Source of the DNA: Augochlora pura
Lineage: Eukaryota > Arthropoda > Insecta > Hymenoptera > Halictidae
Reading direction: 5' to 3'
DNA length: 64,000 nt
Assembly: GCF_028453695.1 (NCBI RefSeq)
Contig: NC_135779.1
Location: forward strand, 7,452,831 to 7,516,830
Positions 39,775-52,900 of the stretch are shown here, piece after piece. The position numbers were made by a program, and so were the translations under genes. The stretch's first letter is position 1. Every line of letters begins with the position of its first letter. A model generated the notes under the pieces. That model had not been told where the DNA came from and ran no database searches. It saw only the letters and a program-made list of their open reading frames with translations.

Positions 39775-42700
39775 CCTTCTCGTTCTTGGGGATCTAGGGA
39801 TCTCCAGCGGCGATGGAAACAGAAAACAAGCGGTTTGTAAGTGTTATTGTTACAGTTATATCGTTATATAATAAATAGATGTATCTTTAAGAATTGAATA
39901 ATAGTATAGTATAGTAATAGCATTGGCAACTAGAGCAAACGTCTACCTAACAGAGTGCTAAGTTGATTCTTGCGACTCGTACCAACAGTTTAACTATGTA
40001 ACAATGTTTTCAATCTAAACATCGTTATTACAAAAATGATCTTGGTACGTGATAAAACAATTTTACCGGTGTCTTATATTCACCACTCGAGCGCTAAGGG
40101 TTAATAGATAAAGGAGTACACGCTCGGTTATTTCACAAACTCGCAGCTCTAATCGCGACGCGGGATCGATCAACCAAAGGCGCGAAACGAATCGCGGCTC
40201 GCTCTAGCACCCCGGCTGGCAATTAGTCAACGTTTCCGGTACACGAGGCAGTCGCTCGCGATTTGAAATATTAGCTCTACGGGGCCAGCGAGAAAATTTC
40301 CGGCCGATCGCGAGAAGCCGGGGGAAAATCGTTTTCCTCGCGAATTCATTTAGCCTCGTTGATTTATCGTTCCGCCGTCGGTCATTTATTCGCCAACAGC
40401 TCTCGGAATTTCCTCGTTGACTTGTCCTGGCGTGCATAATAACGCGTCGCACCTTCGCGGCTCCCACCCTCCTTTCTCGGGCGGCTTTGCACCAAAGGAA
40501 ATTAACGAGCCGGTTGCGGAAAAATCGAATCGGATGCTTCGCGTGACCGAAACTAAATCGAAATTGAAAACGAAATCACCGCGGCGCCCTGTTATCGCGA
40601 TAGCTCGCCGTAACGGCGCGACACGAATTTTTATTCGATTCGGATACGACGATCTCGCGGTGGCCGAAATGAAGAGAGAATACAATTGGTTGGTGCTGTC
40701 GGCGTGTTTTAGGTGTATAGACTATAACGAACATATGTATGCGAGCGTTTATGTATAATGATGCGTAATTGGGATTTTCACTGTACTATAGATACAGTGA
40801 TATAGTAAGACTGTCGAGTTAGTAGCTTCATAATAAAAAATAATATGGCAACCACTTTCACAAAGCGTGGTCAAACATTTCCATGAGCGAAATAAAATAC
40901 TACAATATAATAAATATAACAATCCACACGCGAATATCTAAACCGAAACAGAGCCGTGAAAATGATTACGACCGACTGACCGATCCGTGAAGTGTTGAAT
41001 GCATAAAATCCGCGGTCTTATCATCGCTTCGCATAAAAAAGGAAAAACAAAAACGTTGTTCCAGTACATGGAACTTGAAGAATTGACTTTCGGACGCAAA
41101 AATCGAGTTTCCCAGTCACTGCACCGCGGGAGATAGCAGCGAGAAATATCGGTTTCCGGCCACCGCGACTCGAAATGGAGAATCGCTTTCGATCGCGCGC
41201 GCGCGCGCGTGATTCGTCGACGACGGCGAGCGTCGAATTCGCAGGAGCGAGAGACAGTGTGCCTGATAAGTGGAACGTTCCCCGGATTTACCTGTCGGCG
41301 AAGAGGAGCTGTTGCGATCTCGCGTGGCCGTTGCCGAGTAACTGCGCCGCGGAATCATTCCCGTCGGACAGGTGGAGTGGTCGAATGTCTCCGAGCAACC
41401 GTGCAAATAAACGCAGTTACCCGTCGCAATAAAATGCAATCGGGGCGAATAAGCACGTGTTCGCGCCTCCGCCCGTCCCCGGATATTAGTTTAACCTCCG
41501 GGCGATGAATGATTGAACGGTACCCGCGCAGTTGCAAACGAGCTGGTTTTTTGCCCGATGATCATCACCAGGTGTTCGACACGATGATTGGACAGTTTCG
41601 ATCGGCAGAGTCGCCAGAAACAATGACCGTCGCCGCGTTCGCCGTCGTTTCTACGTCTCCGGGCTGCGAACACTGGCACGTTGTCGGACGGAAACTACGC
41701 AAACGACGCCTACTAATCTTCTATGCAAAGATCGTAAACAAGGCGGAGCGTCGTGCTCGCGAGCCATTTGCCTCGAGCAGCCACTCGTTAACGAGTAATC
41801 ACGCTATTTTACCGATCGGTATCTGTCGTCGCGGCCCATTCGATTCGCGGAGGAAACGCGCGGCAGTCGCGTCGGAATGCGTTCTGGCTTCGCCGTCGAT
41901 AGTTGTGTGCGCCGTGCCCCGCACAGTGACTCGAGCAATGGAAAAGATCGATAAATAGATACTTCTTTTTATTTATAAAAGAACTATTGAAAAGCTATTA
42001 AGATGCTTAGGCCGAAAAATTAATTGGTTTAAAAGTTATGGTTTTTGTTCCGAGCGCCTGTAAGATCGAATCAATGTGCGCCGTGTCGGGGTGGGTAATG
42101 ATAATTCGAACTCGTTCAAACAGATGGTATCTGCGACGGTAACGAGTACAGCAACGAGATTTCGATTATCGTTGGACCGCCGAACGATCCGCGATAAAGC
42201 AAAACTATTTCTGACGTAATTTATGAGCTCCGCGCGCTAGCGAACGCGTTTCTTGGTCGACGCATGGAAATTTGTGGGCGCATGTTCCTTTGTACGGTCA
42301 ATTCTGGCTTATGAAGCGGCGCTCGATTCATCGTCCTTCTCGTAAACTGTTGGACACGGTTGCCTCGTTGCGTCTTCCAAATTTATCTGAAAATATTATT
42401 ATTTATTATATTAATAATAGTATCATTCATATTCTCCCATATTGTCTTATATTATATATTCTACCCGAATACGACAGTCGTTCGTACCGATTGCCTCTGC
42501 TCGCACGCAGAAGTTCGCGATGGATTTAGCTGTATTCATTGTCGGCGCGCAACGCTTCGTCTCATCTGAATTTCGAATAAGTTTCGGCAGCGCTTATGAT
42601 AATGCGTCCCATACATGGCTTGTTAAGAACCGCGGTGTATAAAACGCGCCGAATCTCCGCGTGTCACACGGTCGCGCCATCATTGTTCTCTTTATCTCGC

Positions 42701-42857
42701 GCGCTCCATTGCAGGCGCGGATATACAATTCTGCTAACAATTACAGACTCAAAGTAACATTTGCATTGTTGCCGATATCGAAACGAAGACTTAACAAAAC
42801 GTTATATGTATTTGCGTTGCGTATTGTTAGGCATTGTATATTCCTGAGGCCATTTGA

Positions 42858-42900
42858 GGCAACGTTTCCCTTAGCGAAAAACATTGACCAATGAGAGACT
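42858..42900 (-). repeat. Dispersed family B fragment
   Basis: On the minus strand it reads CTCTCATTGGTCAATGTTTT then TCGCTAAGGGAAACGTTGCC. The first 20 bases are identical to the copy at 37275-37294. Confidence 0.55.
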
Positions 42901-43136
42901 GCTTATAATTATTATAAAGATCCGTGACCTACTTATAACTTAATATACCAAATATATTAAACCGAATGAAACATTACTATTTATACTAAACTAGCAGGTG
43001 TCCTAATAATTTTTAAGCGCGGGGTCTACAAAGTATACCGATAATGTTTTATAGCGCGCGGACAATGATCCTGCAGAAAGAGAGAAGGGAACGGCGTCGC
43101 GACGCCAACGTATTAGATAAAAATTTACGTCGGAAA

Positions 43137-43265
43137 ATGTCTGGCTGGGACAAGGCGTCGCGACGGCCCGGAGAAATGCAATTTAACTCGGCGCGCGCGA
43201 TGAATGATACTCATCGAGCGGTCAACACACCGGCCGTTGCTGCTCCCGTATCCGCCTCTATGTCG
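43137..43265 (+). other. Possible 5' exon of the transposase-derived gene
   Basis: An open frame from ATG 43137 (MSGWDKASRRPGEMQFNS...) ends at a good donor, TCG|GTGAGA, at 43266. It would leave phase 0. I could not find a strong phase-0 acceptor that enters the downstream frame, so the link is unproven. The peptide has no recognisable domain. Confidence 0.2.
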
Positions 43266-43599
43266 GTGAGAATAAAACCTATTTTTATCTCGGTTTTCTA
43301 GCAAATTGCTTTGACGGACGGGAGCCGGATTAAAACTCGTTACAGCGAGCCGGGGTTTGTCGTACGCAGCCGCCGCCGCCGTCGCGTTGCTCGTTTCGCC
43401 GGAAAACAATAAACTGGTTTTCAGGCGTAGCACCGTGAATTTCGGCGTTAGAAAAATCGATGTTAGTAGACGTTCGACGATCGAAAATCGCCGAACAGAA
43501 GAGACCGTCCATTCGTTGGACAATTCGTTCCTAGTTTGGTCGTCGAATTGCTCTGTGAACGACGTCGTAAAAGAAACCGCTCTCTCAAATTCCCACGTC

Positions 43600-45693
43600 A
43601 TGAAGATCCTGAAAGAAGAACTGTTTCGGTGGGTCTGCGAGAGGCACGCGACCAACAGCCGCCTGGACAGGCATCTGCTGCACGAGAAGGCGCTCGATCT
43701 GGCGAAGCGCTTTGGCATGACCGGTACTGTTTCGTTGCGAAAGTGATCGGCAAAGCAACTCGATACTAATATATAGATATATATATAATATCATCATTGA
43801 CGATATTAGACTTCAAATGCTCGAGACGGTGGACGAACAGCTTTCTAAGGGAATACCGTATCGCCACTGACCCAGCGAACCTATCGCAACTCGACCCGGT
43901 TTTCGGGGACTACCGCAACTGGATCGACACAATGAGGTCTACGATCATAAAATACAAACACCGCGACCTTTTCCACGTGGACGAGCTGAGCATGTACTCG
44001 GACGTCATCCCGTCGAGGATCTCGACGTCCAGCAGAGCTGGAGGCGATGTGGGCAGCGACGGCGCGTCGCGGAATCGAATCACGGTCCTGATAGGCTGCA
44101 ATTCCTCTGGCTCGACGAAACTCCCCCTGCTCGTCTGCGGCTCGTACTCGTCCAGGACGACCGTAAAGGACCACATCTACAGTCACAGCAGGAACAGTTC
44201 GATCAGCGACGAGCTGTTCCGTGGCTGGGTAGCGGCCTTGAACGACCGTATGTCGCGGGAGAATCGAAATATTCTGCTGTTCCTGCGTCGGAGCAGGGAC
44301 CAAGCTCTCCGGGGTTTCCCGTTGAGCAACGTGACCCTCACGTATCTGCCGAAAGACTTCCCGCCGATGCTGCGGCCTCTGCGGAGATACGTTTTTCACT
44401 ATGTGAAGATGATCTTCAGACGAAGGTGAGTTCTTTTCCCGGTCTTCTCGTCTCGCCAGAATCCTGGAATGGAAAAGATTGGATTACAGGTACGCGGAGA
44501 GGCTGAAATGGCGCAATTCGGAATGGAACTTACGGGACATTTTGAAGTCGCTGATCGAGGCATGGGAGACGCTGCCGCGGGAGATCGTGGTCTGCAGCTT
44601 TCAGAGGACCCACTTCCGGACCGACGACAGCTTCCTGCAGATCGACTGCGACGATTGGACCAACCTGGACACCGGTATCTCCTTCAGGAGGTTCGTCACG
44701 TTCGACGACAGTCTATCGGACGAGCCGCTGCCGTTCGAGAACACCGTTCGCTACCACAGCTATAACCTGAGAGCGAGCAACAGAGACGTGGTGCAGATCG
44801 TTGACAACAGCGGTGATTCGTTTTCCGACGAGTTGGACCAAACCGAGGAACCGGGATCGAAAGAATCTCTGGACGCGGCCCTCCGAGACCGGGAACAGAA
44901 AGCATCGGCGGGCAGAGCTGTCGAGAAGAAAGAATTCGCAGATATTAGAAAGAACTTTGTACATCAAAAGTCGAATGTTGGCCTCGGGAGATCGATCGCC
45001 GGCCAGATGTTCAAGCAAGACGCATCGATACTACACAGACACCAGACAGCGTTGAGTAACGTTGGGGCATCGGTCCAAGCCATCATAGACAAAGCTTTGA
45101 CGCAGACCACCACCGCGAGAAATGATTACGCCAAGAAATTGATCAGTAGCATCTACGGCTATGATCGGCCGGACAGGGCTGCCAACAACGATCCCTCAAG
45201 GAAGATGGAGAAGGTAAACGAAGAGACGCAGACTTCGTCGAATGCGGCGATCGAATCATCCGAATCGAACCTGCCCTCCGGTTCCAAGAGCTATAGCAAC
45301 GTCTTCGAAAATGTCGCGCGAGAATCTTTAGAGAAGATCGTTGGAAATGTTTGTTTACCGGAAGAAGTCGTGACTGTTCGGACGATGAAGGATCATGCGG
45401 GGGAAACTTCGACGCAGCTGGCCAACGACAGCCAGCACGCTACAGAATTTATAGGCAAGAAACGACGCAAATCCTGCGGTACGAGTGACTCCGAGGATGA
45501 TTCGGATAAAAACACGTCGGATAGGAAAAAAGTAAAGATCGACAGCGATTGGTCGAAAAAATTCGAAACTACCTTTGTTTTTGGCGGACAAAATACTCTT
45601 AATTGCTGCTCCAGTCACGAACGCGACGAGAACACCGCCGTTTCGTGCACCAGGAACGCTACAAACGAACAATTGGCTTCTCCGAGAAATTAA
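43600..45693 (+). CDS. Domesticated pogo/Tigger-type transposase, catalytically dead
   Basis: Derived from a pogo/Tigger transposase, related to jerky/CENP-B-like host proteins. Exons: 43600-43723, 43810-44425 and 44490-45693, with GT/AG introns in phases 1 and 2. From ATG 43600 the product is 647 aa, but the frame is open upstream to about 43357 and more N-terminus is likely. Residues 1-61 form a CENP-B-type helix-turn-helix (HLLHEKALDLAKRF, then DFKCSRRWTNSFLREYRI). The DDE_1 region spans about 80-300. The first acid is kept (FHVDEL, D99), but the second site reads ILLFLRRSRD, not LLLLDN, and the third reads PLRRY, not PLDQG, so two catalytic acids are gone. From about 330 the protein is disordered and acidic, with basic nuclear-signal-like patches KKRRK (570) and RKKVK (592). 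A long intact frame plus a lost active site suggests a host DNA-binding role, probably nuclear. The function is unknown. Confidence 0.85.
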
Positions 45694-45992
45694 AGGAAGA
45701 TGAACACAAGAACACGTGTATCGGACAATTTTAAACCTTTATCCGTGGGTAATGGAAATCTTTGTAAGCTACTTTCGGGGTAAAACAGTGCGACTTCCTG
45801 TGCGCCAATAGATGACGATCCGCCATCTTGCGAACGTTGGCATTAACTCGTAGAATTTTTCTACTTCGATAGTTTCTGAATGGTTTAAAAATGTCTGACG
45901 ACATTCGAATATTTTGTATTCGTACGAAAAACGAATATATGCTTGAATGCTTAACAAACTTTCATACACATTTAACATTGGTAAATTTCATT

Positions 45993-46075
45993 TTATTTAT
46001 AGATTCATCCTCCTTTGATTCGTTTAACAATTATCATGCCGCGTTATAAAAATATATGGAAAAATATACAATAAA
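45993..46075. promoter_or_regulatory. Overlapping candidate polyadenylation signals of two convergent genes
   Basis: AATAAA at 46070-46075 on the plus strand would end the transposase-derived gene (stop 45693). TTTATT at 45993-45998, which is AATAAA on the minus strand, would end thymidylate kinase (stop 46203). If both are used the 3' UTRs overlap by about 80 bases. Confidence 0.4.
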
Positions 46076-46202
46076 CATCTTTTACGGTTTACATATGTAG
46101 AACAATTGATCGAATGTTTTAAGTCTATACAAAAAGTTACATGACATAAAACGACCAACAACGATTAAAAATGCACTTAACAATAAAACGAAATAGATCT
46201 GA

Positions 46203-46965
46203 TTATTCGTTATACAATTCACCTATTGACGAATACTTTGACTTTTGTATAGTTTCTAGAACTTTATCTAATATTTCGGAATGTATCACTGATACATCTT
46301 GGTCGGCATTAATAACACTCCATTTGCTGTTAATCAATTTATTATAATTCAATGCCACAGATTGTTGAAGATTGGTATTTTCGAATCTCTCTTTTCCCCA
46401 ACTTCTACGCTTATGTTGTGACCACTCTGAAACATCTAGATATATTACTATATCTGGATTTGGTAAACCTCTGTCGGGTTCTCTACACCAGGCTAAATTT
46501 CTGCCTGTTGTAGCTGCAGTATAAGCTGCACCCGATGCAGCATACCTATGAAACGTTAATCCTACATTAATCCTGCATTGAAATCATGTTAAACGAATTG
46601 TTATCAGAATGTACCTATCAACAATGAGAGTAACTCCACTATTCAAAGTTTTCAAAATCTCATCTTTCAGCTCCCATCTATTCGCAGAAAATAAAAGATG
46701 CATCGTTTCTGGCGGGTATTCCTGTTTTTTCGCTAAATAGTCGTTTATCATTAACCCAATAGCAGTCGTTCTATCTGTAAACAGGCACAACTTATTATTA
46801 TTGCTACATAAAAAACAAAAACAAACAATACTCACTAGGAAAAGCTTCACGTTCTACAGGGATGTTCCTTTTTCTCAAAGCATCGACTAACATCTTAACC
46901 TGTGTAGATTTTCCAGCCCGGTCGCATCCTTCGAAAACAATCAATGCCCCACGTGGTATCGACAT
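46203..46965 (-). CDS. Thymidylate kinase (dTMP kinase), 210 aa
   Basis: Phosphorylates dTMP to dTDP with ATP, an essential step in dTTP synthesis. The human enzyme, DTYMK, is 212 aa. Exons on the minus strand: 46965-46836, 46774-46615 and 46545-46203, with GT/AG introns in phases 1 and 2. The N-terminus MSIPRGALIVFEGCDRAGKS holds the P-loop (FEGCDRAGKST, residues 11-21). FPNRTTAIG (42-50) is the dTMP-binding FP[DE]R block. The DR motif is VDRYAASG (95-102), where most family members have DRYAFSG. The lid region has KRRSWGKERFE, matching the RxxxxGxERYE pattern. ATG 46965 is chosen because it gives the family's standard N-terminus. There is no mitochondrial targeting extension, so the enzyme is expected in cytosol and nucleus. 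It faces the transposase-derived gene tail to tail. Confidence 0.95.
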
Positions 46966-49900
46966 ACTTATCGGTGTTATTAATTGTTTATAACCAACTG
47001 CTTTATCACCACTCGGATTTCCTACCGATAAGATAATAGATTTGTTTCAAAATAAGGTTATCTTATGACACCGTGTACGTTATAGCGACGATGCCGTCCT
47101 CTACGGAGGTAGTGATAGTTACTTATGTGATTTTATAAATTAATGTTTCTGCTGCATCGATGCAGCAGAATGTGTTTTAACAAAACACTGAAACTGTTCG
47201 CTAACTCACCAACAGTCGAATTTGGTTAACAGTTTCAGCGTTTCGCCACTGGCATAATTGGCATTGTATGTACATCGTACTAAGCTTCATTGATGCTCCG
47301 AAAGAAGCGCTGTAATCGCCCACATATGTTTACACACTGCACAATCGCATAAAAACATTAATTATAACAAAATTAGGGAACAAAAAGTTCAGCATAGAAA
47401 TGTCAGGAGAATCTACAGGAACTTTGTGGTGTAACAAAATCAAACAATAACAACGCAATTTAATTATTACAATTATAATTAGTAAATATAATAGTTAGTC
47501 AAACTTCATCGAGAATTAATTATGTTTCGCAATGTTATGCGTTTTTATATACGATACGATTCACCTGAACAATTGTAAGGCCTTAGTTCAGTTTTTTCTG
47601 TTCCAATTATGCCACAAATAATATTTTTAATTCAACCTTCCTTTGTTCAATGTACAATAACAGAAAGGAAAAACTAATCAACAACTCTGTTCCCTAAAGT
47701 TGCAGGAACGTTTCGACGAGTGCTTATACACATGTTTGTTTTGTAAATAAATGTAATTAGATTGTTACCTCAGAGGTTTCAGTACAACCAAATCTTATTA
47801 AGCAATTGTCAAATCGGATTACACGGGGACTGCTTGCTGACCGTTGTCTTGCGGCTAGAGAATCGTTCTATGACGTAGACAAGAAGACGTAAATCTATCG
47901 TAGAGTGTTATCCCATCTTTCCAATCCACTTGTCGATAGATTTCAGTTCCATTATGTAACAAGAACCGCTTAAACAGTAGCAATATTTGTATTGTTAGCT
48001 TAATGGCAATAGGCTTCTAATACCGCTCTTCCGTATGCATCGCTTAAAAGCGATCAGAAAGAAAAATGGATTATATTTTTTTGCACTTATTCTACGCCCT
48101 TGAAAACGTAGTTTAAGGCAAGATACAGAGTTAGAGCAGTAAAAGATTTCATTTGGGGAGAAATTACGAATTTATTTGTACAAAAAAAAATTGTTCAACG
48201 GAACAAAAGATGGTAGTAGTCACAGTTGTCGACAGTGTGATGCAGCGAATTCGTTTAAAGTGTGTATCCCACAATACAGAGCGTACTCGTAGTAACATGA
48301 AATATAAAATTCTCATCATCATCAACTATTATATATAGTTACCTTTCTTTTTTCTTCGAAAACATGGTCAACATATAAATATACAGTCATCACGTTAAGT
48401 TAAATGTATATCGATACAAGTACATTACATATACAGCGAATCTATACACGGTATAAGTAAAAGATTCCTACACACATCCGATATTCTGATTTTCTTTCTT
48501 TTGTCGGTGGATTCGTCGTTTCAACGGTCTCGATACATACATAAATGCATACCATACGTATATGCCAGGTGTATATCTGTGTGTATGCGTGTAAGTGATT
48601 GAGTAGGGTTGGTGGGTAGTTGGATGGGGGGTGAGAGACGCGCGCGTGTATATACATATATATATACATACACATACAGACACACACATACACGCACCCA
48701 TATAGTATATAGATTTATATGTGTGTATATATCCGGAAATATATGCCGCTAATACAATTATACAAAACGCTACGGCGAAATTGATAGATCAGCGCTGTGT
48801 TTCCTTCCTTAAATATTTCGCTTGTACAATATCTTTTCTGTTTGGAGAAATATACACTTACCAAATAGACGGTACACGGATATGCTACCCGATTAGAAAA
48901 AGAGAAACGAAATACAGGAACGAACGAAAACATAACAATATACGTATAATACATATATGCATGTATATTATACATATACGTATATTTATGTATGTATGTA
49001 TAGATCATATACACATCGAAAAAGGTATCAATTTACACGAATTACAATATGAACGGCGTATCGTTTCAACGGACAATGTCTCTCGTTTCACCGCGACAGG
49101 GCTCGGGCTTGCTCGACGCGTAACAATTTTTGGCACTTGCAGCGAAGAATTCTGGTAAGACTTTCGAAGAATCAGACGGAGGGTAGGGGAGGGAAGGGGC
49201 TGTGATATACGAGGGGTAGATTCTACGACGAACGTCGCGTTGTTTCCGAACTAAAGATCGACGACTCGTCTTTAGGCCAAAACACCGACTTAAACGCGGA
49301 GATACGTAACGCGCTCTATCCGTTGACTACGGCGAACGGCCGATCGCTTGGAAAAAATGTACGGAATCGTGTTAGGAACATACAGAGAAGCATCCGTATC
49401 GTTCTCCGTCCGTTGGTCAGTCTCCAGCCGCCGGGAGGGGCTATCTCTCTCCTTTCTGTTCGCTCGCAGAGTTGCGTCGTCGCTAAGACGATTCGTGGAT
49501 GATCAGCAGCGCCGCGAGCGATCTCTCGGTCCGGGATGTTGTTCTTCTCTGCTCTATCTCTGTCACACACTCTTTCTTTCTCTCTTTCTCTCTCTTCTCT
49601 ATGCTTTCTCTTTCTCTCTCCTTCTGTTTGCTCTTCTCGTTGTACTCTGGCCTACTATTCTGCACTTACTCTCTCGGACTCTCGGAGCGTCTCGTGTTCA
49701 GTCTTATCTGGTGGTACACGGTGATCCCGGTCACGTCATTTGCGCGGTGTTGAATCCGCGCTTCCTCGGCGTCGAGAAATGCTGGGAACCGGTGATCTGA
49801 TACTGTTGCACGTACGGATTGTTCCTGAGAAGGTTGCCGGCCGGCGAGCCGGCCGTGTACTGCGGCGGCACCGTGATTATGCCGGTCTGCTGCAAATACT

Positions 49901-52900
49901 GTTCGCGATAGAGCGCCTGTTGCGTCACGTACTCCCCGTTGACGGGGCTCTGGCCGGCGTAGTGCACCTTCACAGACTTCAACGGCTGGTTCGCGTTGCA
50001 CTCCTTGTAGGTGTCGTGGTACCGCAGGCTGGTCGGCGACGAGCCGCTGCCCGGCGGCGTCGAGTTCTTCAAGCTCTGCGTGGGACTCTGCGTGATCGAC
50101 TCCAACACGTGCCGTGGCATGCTCGGCGACGGACAATGATGGGTCTCCTGGAGACCGTCCACCCTGTTCGCGTTCCTCGTGTAGATGGGCGCGCTCTCCG
50201 GTCTGCCACCCACGATGTTCCTCATTCCCTCCCGGTCCTTGGCGCTCAGGCTGTGTCGAGACGAGTTCGAGATCGAGCTGCGGACATTCGACCAGCTCAC
50301 GCTGGCCAGCTCCCACTGGCGCAGATGGCTGGAGAGTCGCTCGGCCCGGGCCGTCACGTCCATGGTCTCGTCGTAGTCCGGACCCTGCAATCAATCCATC
50401 CACAATCATCTCGCGAATAGTCGGCGCGTTTGATGCGAGAGTTATATTCGTCGACACGCGGGGGGGACGCCATCGACCGTCGAACGTCGCGAATCCGTGT
50501 CGCGACCAACCGAACGGGAGGCGCGGCGATACGGCGGAATAGGTGGGAGTAGTCAGACAGTCGGTGACCTTGTCTGGCCAAAGTCTTCCGCGTTTACCGC
50601 GCAGTAACGTGTCGTGTTTCTATGCAGCACCGTAAACAAGGGCAACGACGGTGCATCGAACTTTCGATTAGCATTAATTACCGGCAACTCCGCGCGGCGC
50701 TTCGTGCCAATTACCGATTCGCCGGCATTAGCACACTATCCTACTAACGAGCAGCTACAGAGATAGGCGAACCGAAAAGCATGACAACGAATCGCGAAAT
50801 CATTTTCGTCCAATCTGGACAAACTCGAATCGCGTTTCGCAACGCTGTTCCTTGTTTAGAAAGCTGCGCGACTCGCTTCGACATCTCCGTCTAAATTTAG
50901 CGCAACATTGTTCTGACCGCGGGGCAGAGACTGTGGCGACTCGGTTGCACATCGGACGCGCCAGTAAACAAGCTCGCTGCTGCATTGTCTCTAGCTTCGG
51001 AAATCTCCGTCTGCCGCGAACGGAATGTTTTATCACGCCGTTAACTAATCGAGTGACGAGAGAACAGGGAAACCAGTGCATCGAACTTGGAAACGCACTG
51101 GCATTTCATCGAGCTGCGCAACGCTCTCGCGAAATCAACCCGGTCAAGTACGACCAGGTGCGCGATCTGGATAAGCCAAGGTGTCCAAGTCGTTGCACAG
51201 AGATTGGTCGTTTTTGGCTAAAACCCAGGGCTCCGTCGATTTTTCTAGATCTTTGTAATCTACGGTTCTCGAGGTCGCCGATAACTAGACTGCGGAGAGA
51301 ATCGAGAATGTTTCTCTTTTTTTTTAGAAAGTTTTTACAATTTTATATCCGAGCTATTCATTATTTTATTTGACATATCGGGTCAAAAGAGTGACTTTTT
51401 GGCTACAAATTACCGACCTATGGACCACCGTGGCTCGGGCGCGGAAGCGTAGGCGAGGGCGGAAATTCGCGTCCCACGATCGATAACCGTCGGCGAGCAG
51501 TCGATGAAAGCGGCGAGATCCGCCGGCAAACCAGCGACCACTGCGTCGCGACGCGCGGATTAATATTATTATTGCAACAAGGCTGCACCACAAGGCCGGT
51601 GAAGCCTTAAGGGGACGTCTATTTTACATGGCCTGATTCGAGCGCGCGTTTCGCCGACGCGATGGAAGCGACGCAAGCGATAGATGCGACGGACGCGATG
51701 GAAGCGAGACAGACGCTCTCGCGTAATTCGAGGCTGATCCCGATCTTTCCATAACCGGGATAAAAGCGTGGTTACGTGCGCGGCAGCTCGGATCGCGTGG
51801 GAAAAGGCGGTGACGAGTACACAGCAAGGACGATTCGCCGGTCACGGAATGTCGCAATGTCTAATGGGGGCCGTTAAAGGGAACATTCTTCCTCGCGACG
51901 CGAATTCTGACACGAACGAACGTCGGACAATGCTGGATCGTTCATCTGACCGGCATTTGTTCGATAAGTATCTTATTGGAATTATCTTACTGGTATTATA
52001 AACCAGAAAACCATTTTCTGAATGGTAACGACAATTGATTCGACGATTTTAACAATTTTCAATTCGCGACCGTCGATCGGACAAAGATCCACGGCCGCTA
52101 TTGAGCCTCCAGCATTGTTACCGATCTCCGTCTAGGGTATCCATAACTCCAGGGTGTTTCCAGGACACTCGATAGCCGGAGGCCAGTTTCCGGGGCACAT
52201 TCGCTAGCTTCCGGCCGTTATGGTTGCGTATCAGACTCCGATTCGACCGGGCTCGTGTTCACAGAACTCAATCCGGCGTCGCAAGGACGGGAAACTAGAG
52301 CATTTGTCCCCTTAATCTGTTCACCGGTTGACCGATCCAATCGCGAAGATTGGCGCGAACGTGTAAGCGCAAGGAGCGATGCGATTCTTGTTACGGGAAC
52401 TCACATTTTCGATCTTCTCGTCGAGCATCTTGAAGAAGTCGAGCTGGCTGGTGGATATCTCTCTGTAAAGTGGAAAGAGAATCGATCGATTAATTTCTTG
52501 TGAAAGTGGCGGAGAACCGGTCGAAACACACCTGGCTTAATTTCAAGCGCCTTCTACAGATTTTACTTTATTTAATTATACTGTCCCTTTCATGAACACG
52601 AATATATCAAGTTTTTATTTTTATAGTAAATGAACCGATCTTTCGAAATGTTTGCGATGAATCTTTCAGTGTTTTCGTTATCTTCTATCAAATAAACGTG
52701 TCCGAAGCATGGCTGCGTGCCTCTATAGAGACGGCAGTATCGTGCAGGACTTTCCTGGCACGAAGACAACAGATCTACAGGTGTGTTTCGAACGGTCGGC
52801 AGACCGGGGGACCATTGGTTGCGCTCCCCATCGACGCCCGCGCCGTAAAAATGGCGTACGACGAGGAGGAGGCGTGGTCCACGGCGCGTCGTCGGTTTCG

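Larger units (their letters stand above)
39775..43599. other. Intergenic between receptor and transposase-derived gene
   Basis: No gene is certain here. A family A edge ends near 40100 (CACTCGAGCGCTAAGGGTTA), with a related GCGACTCGTACCAACAGTTT word at about 39968. A short CG run lies at 41198-41210. A family B fragment lies at 42858-42900. The part after 43044 may contain 5' exons of the transposase-derived gene. The open frame that enters its first mapped exon is open back to about 43357. Confidence 0.5.
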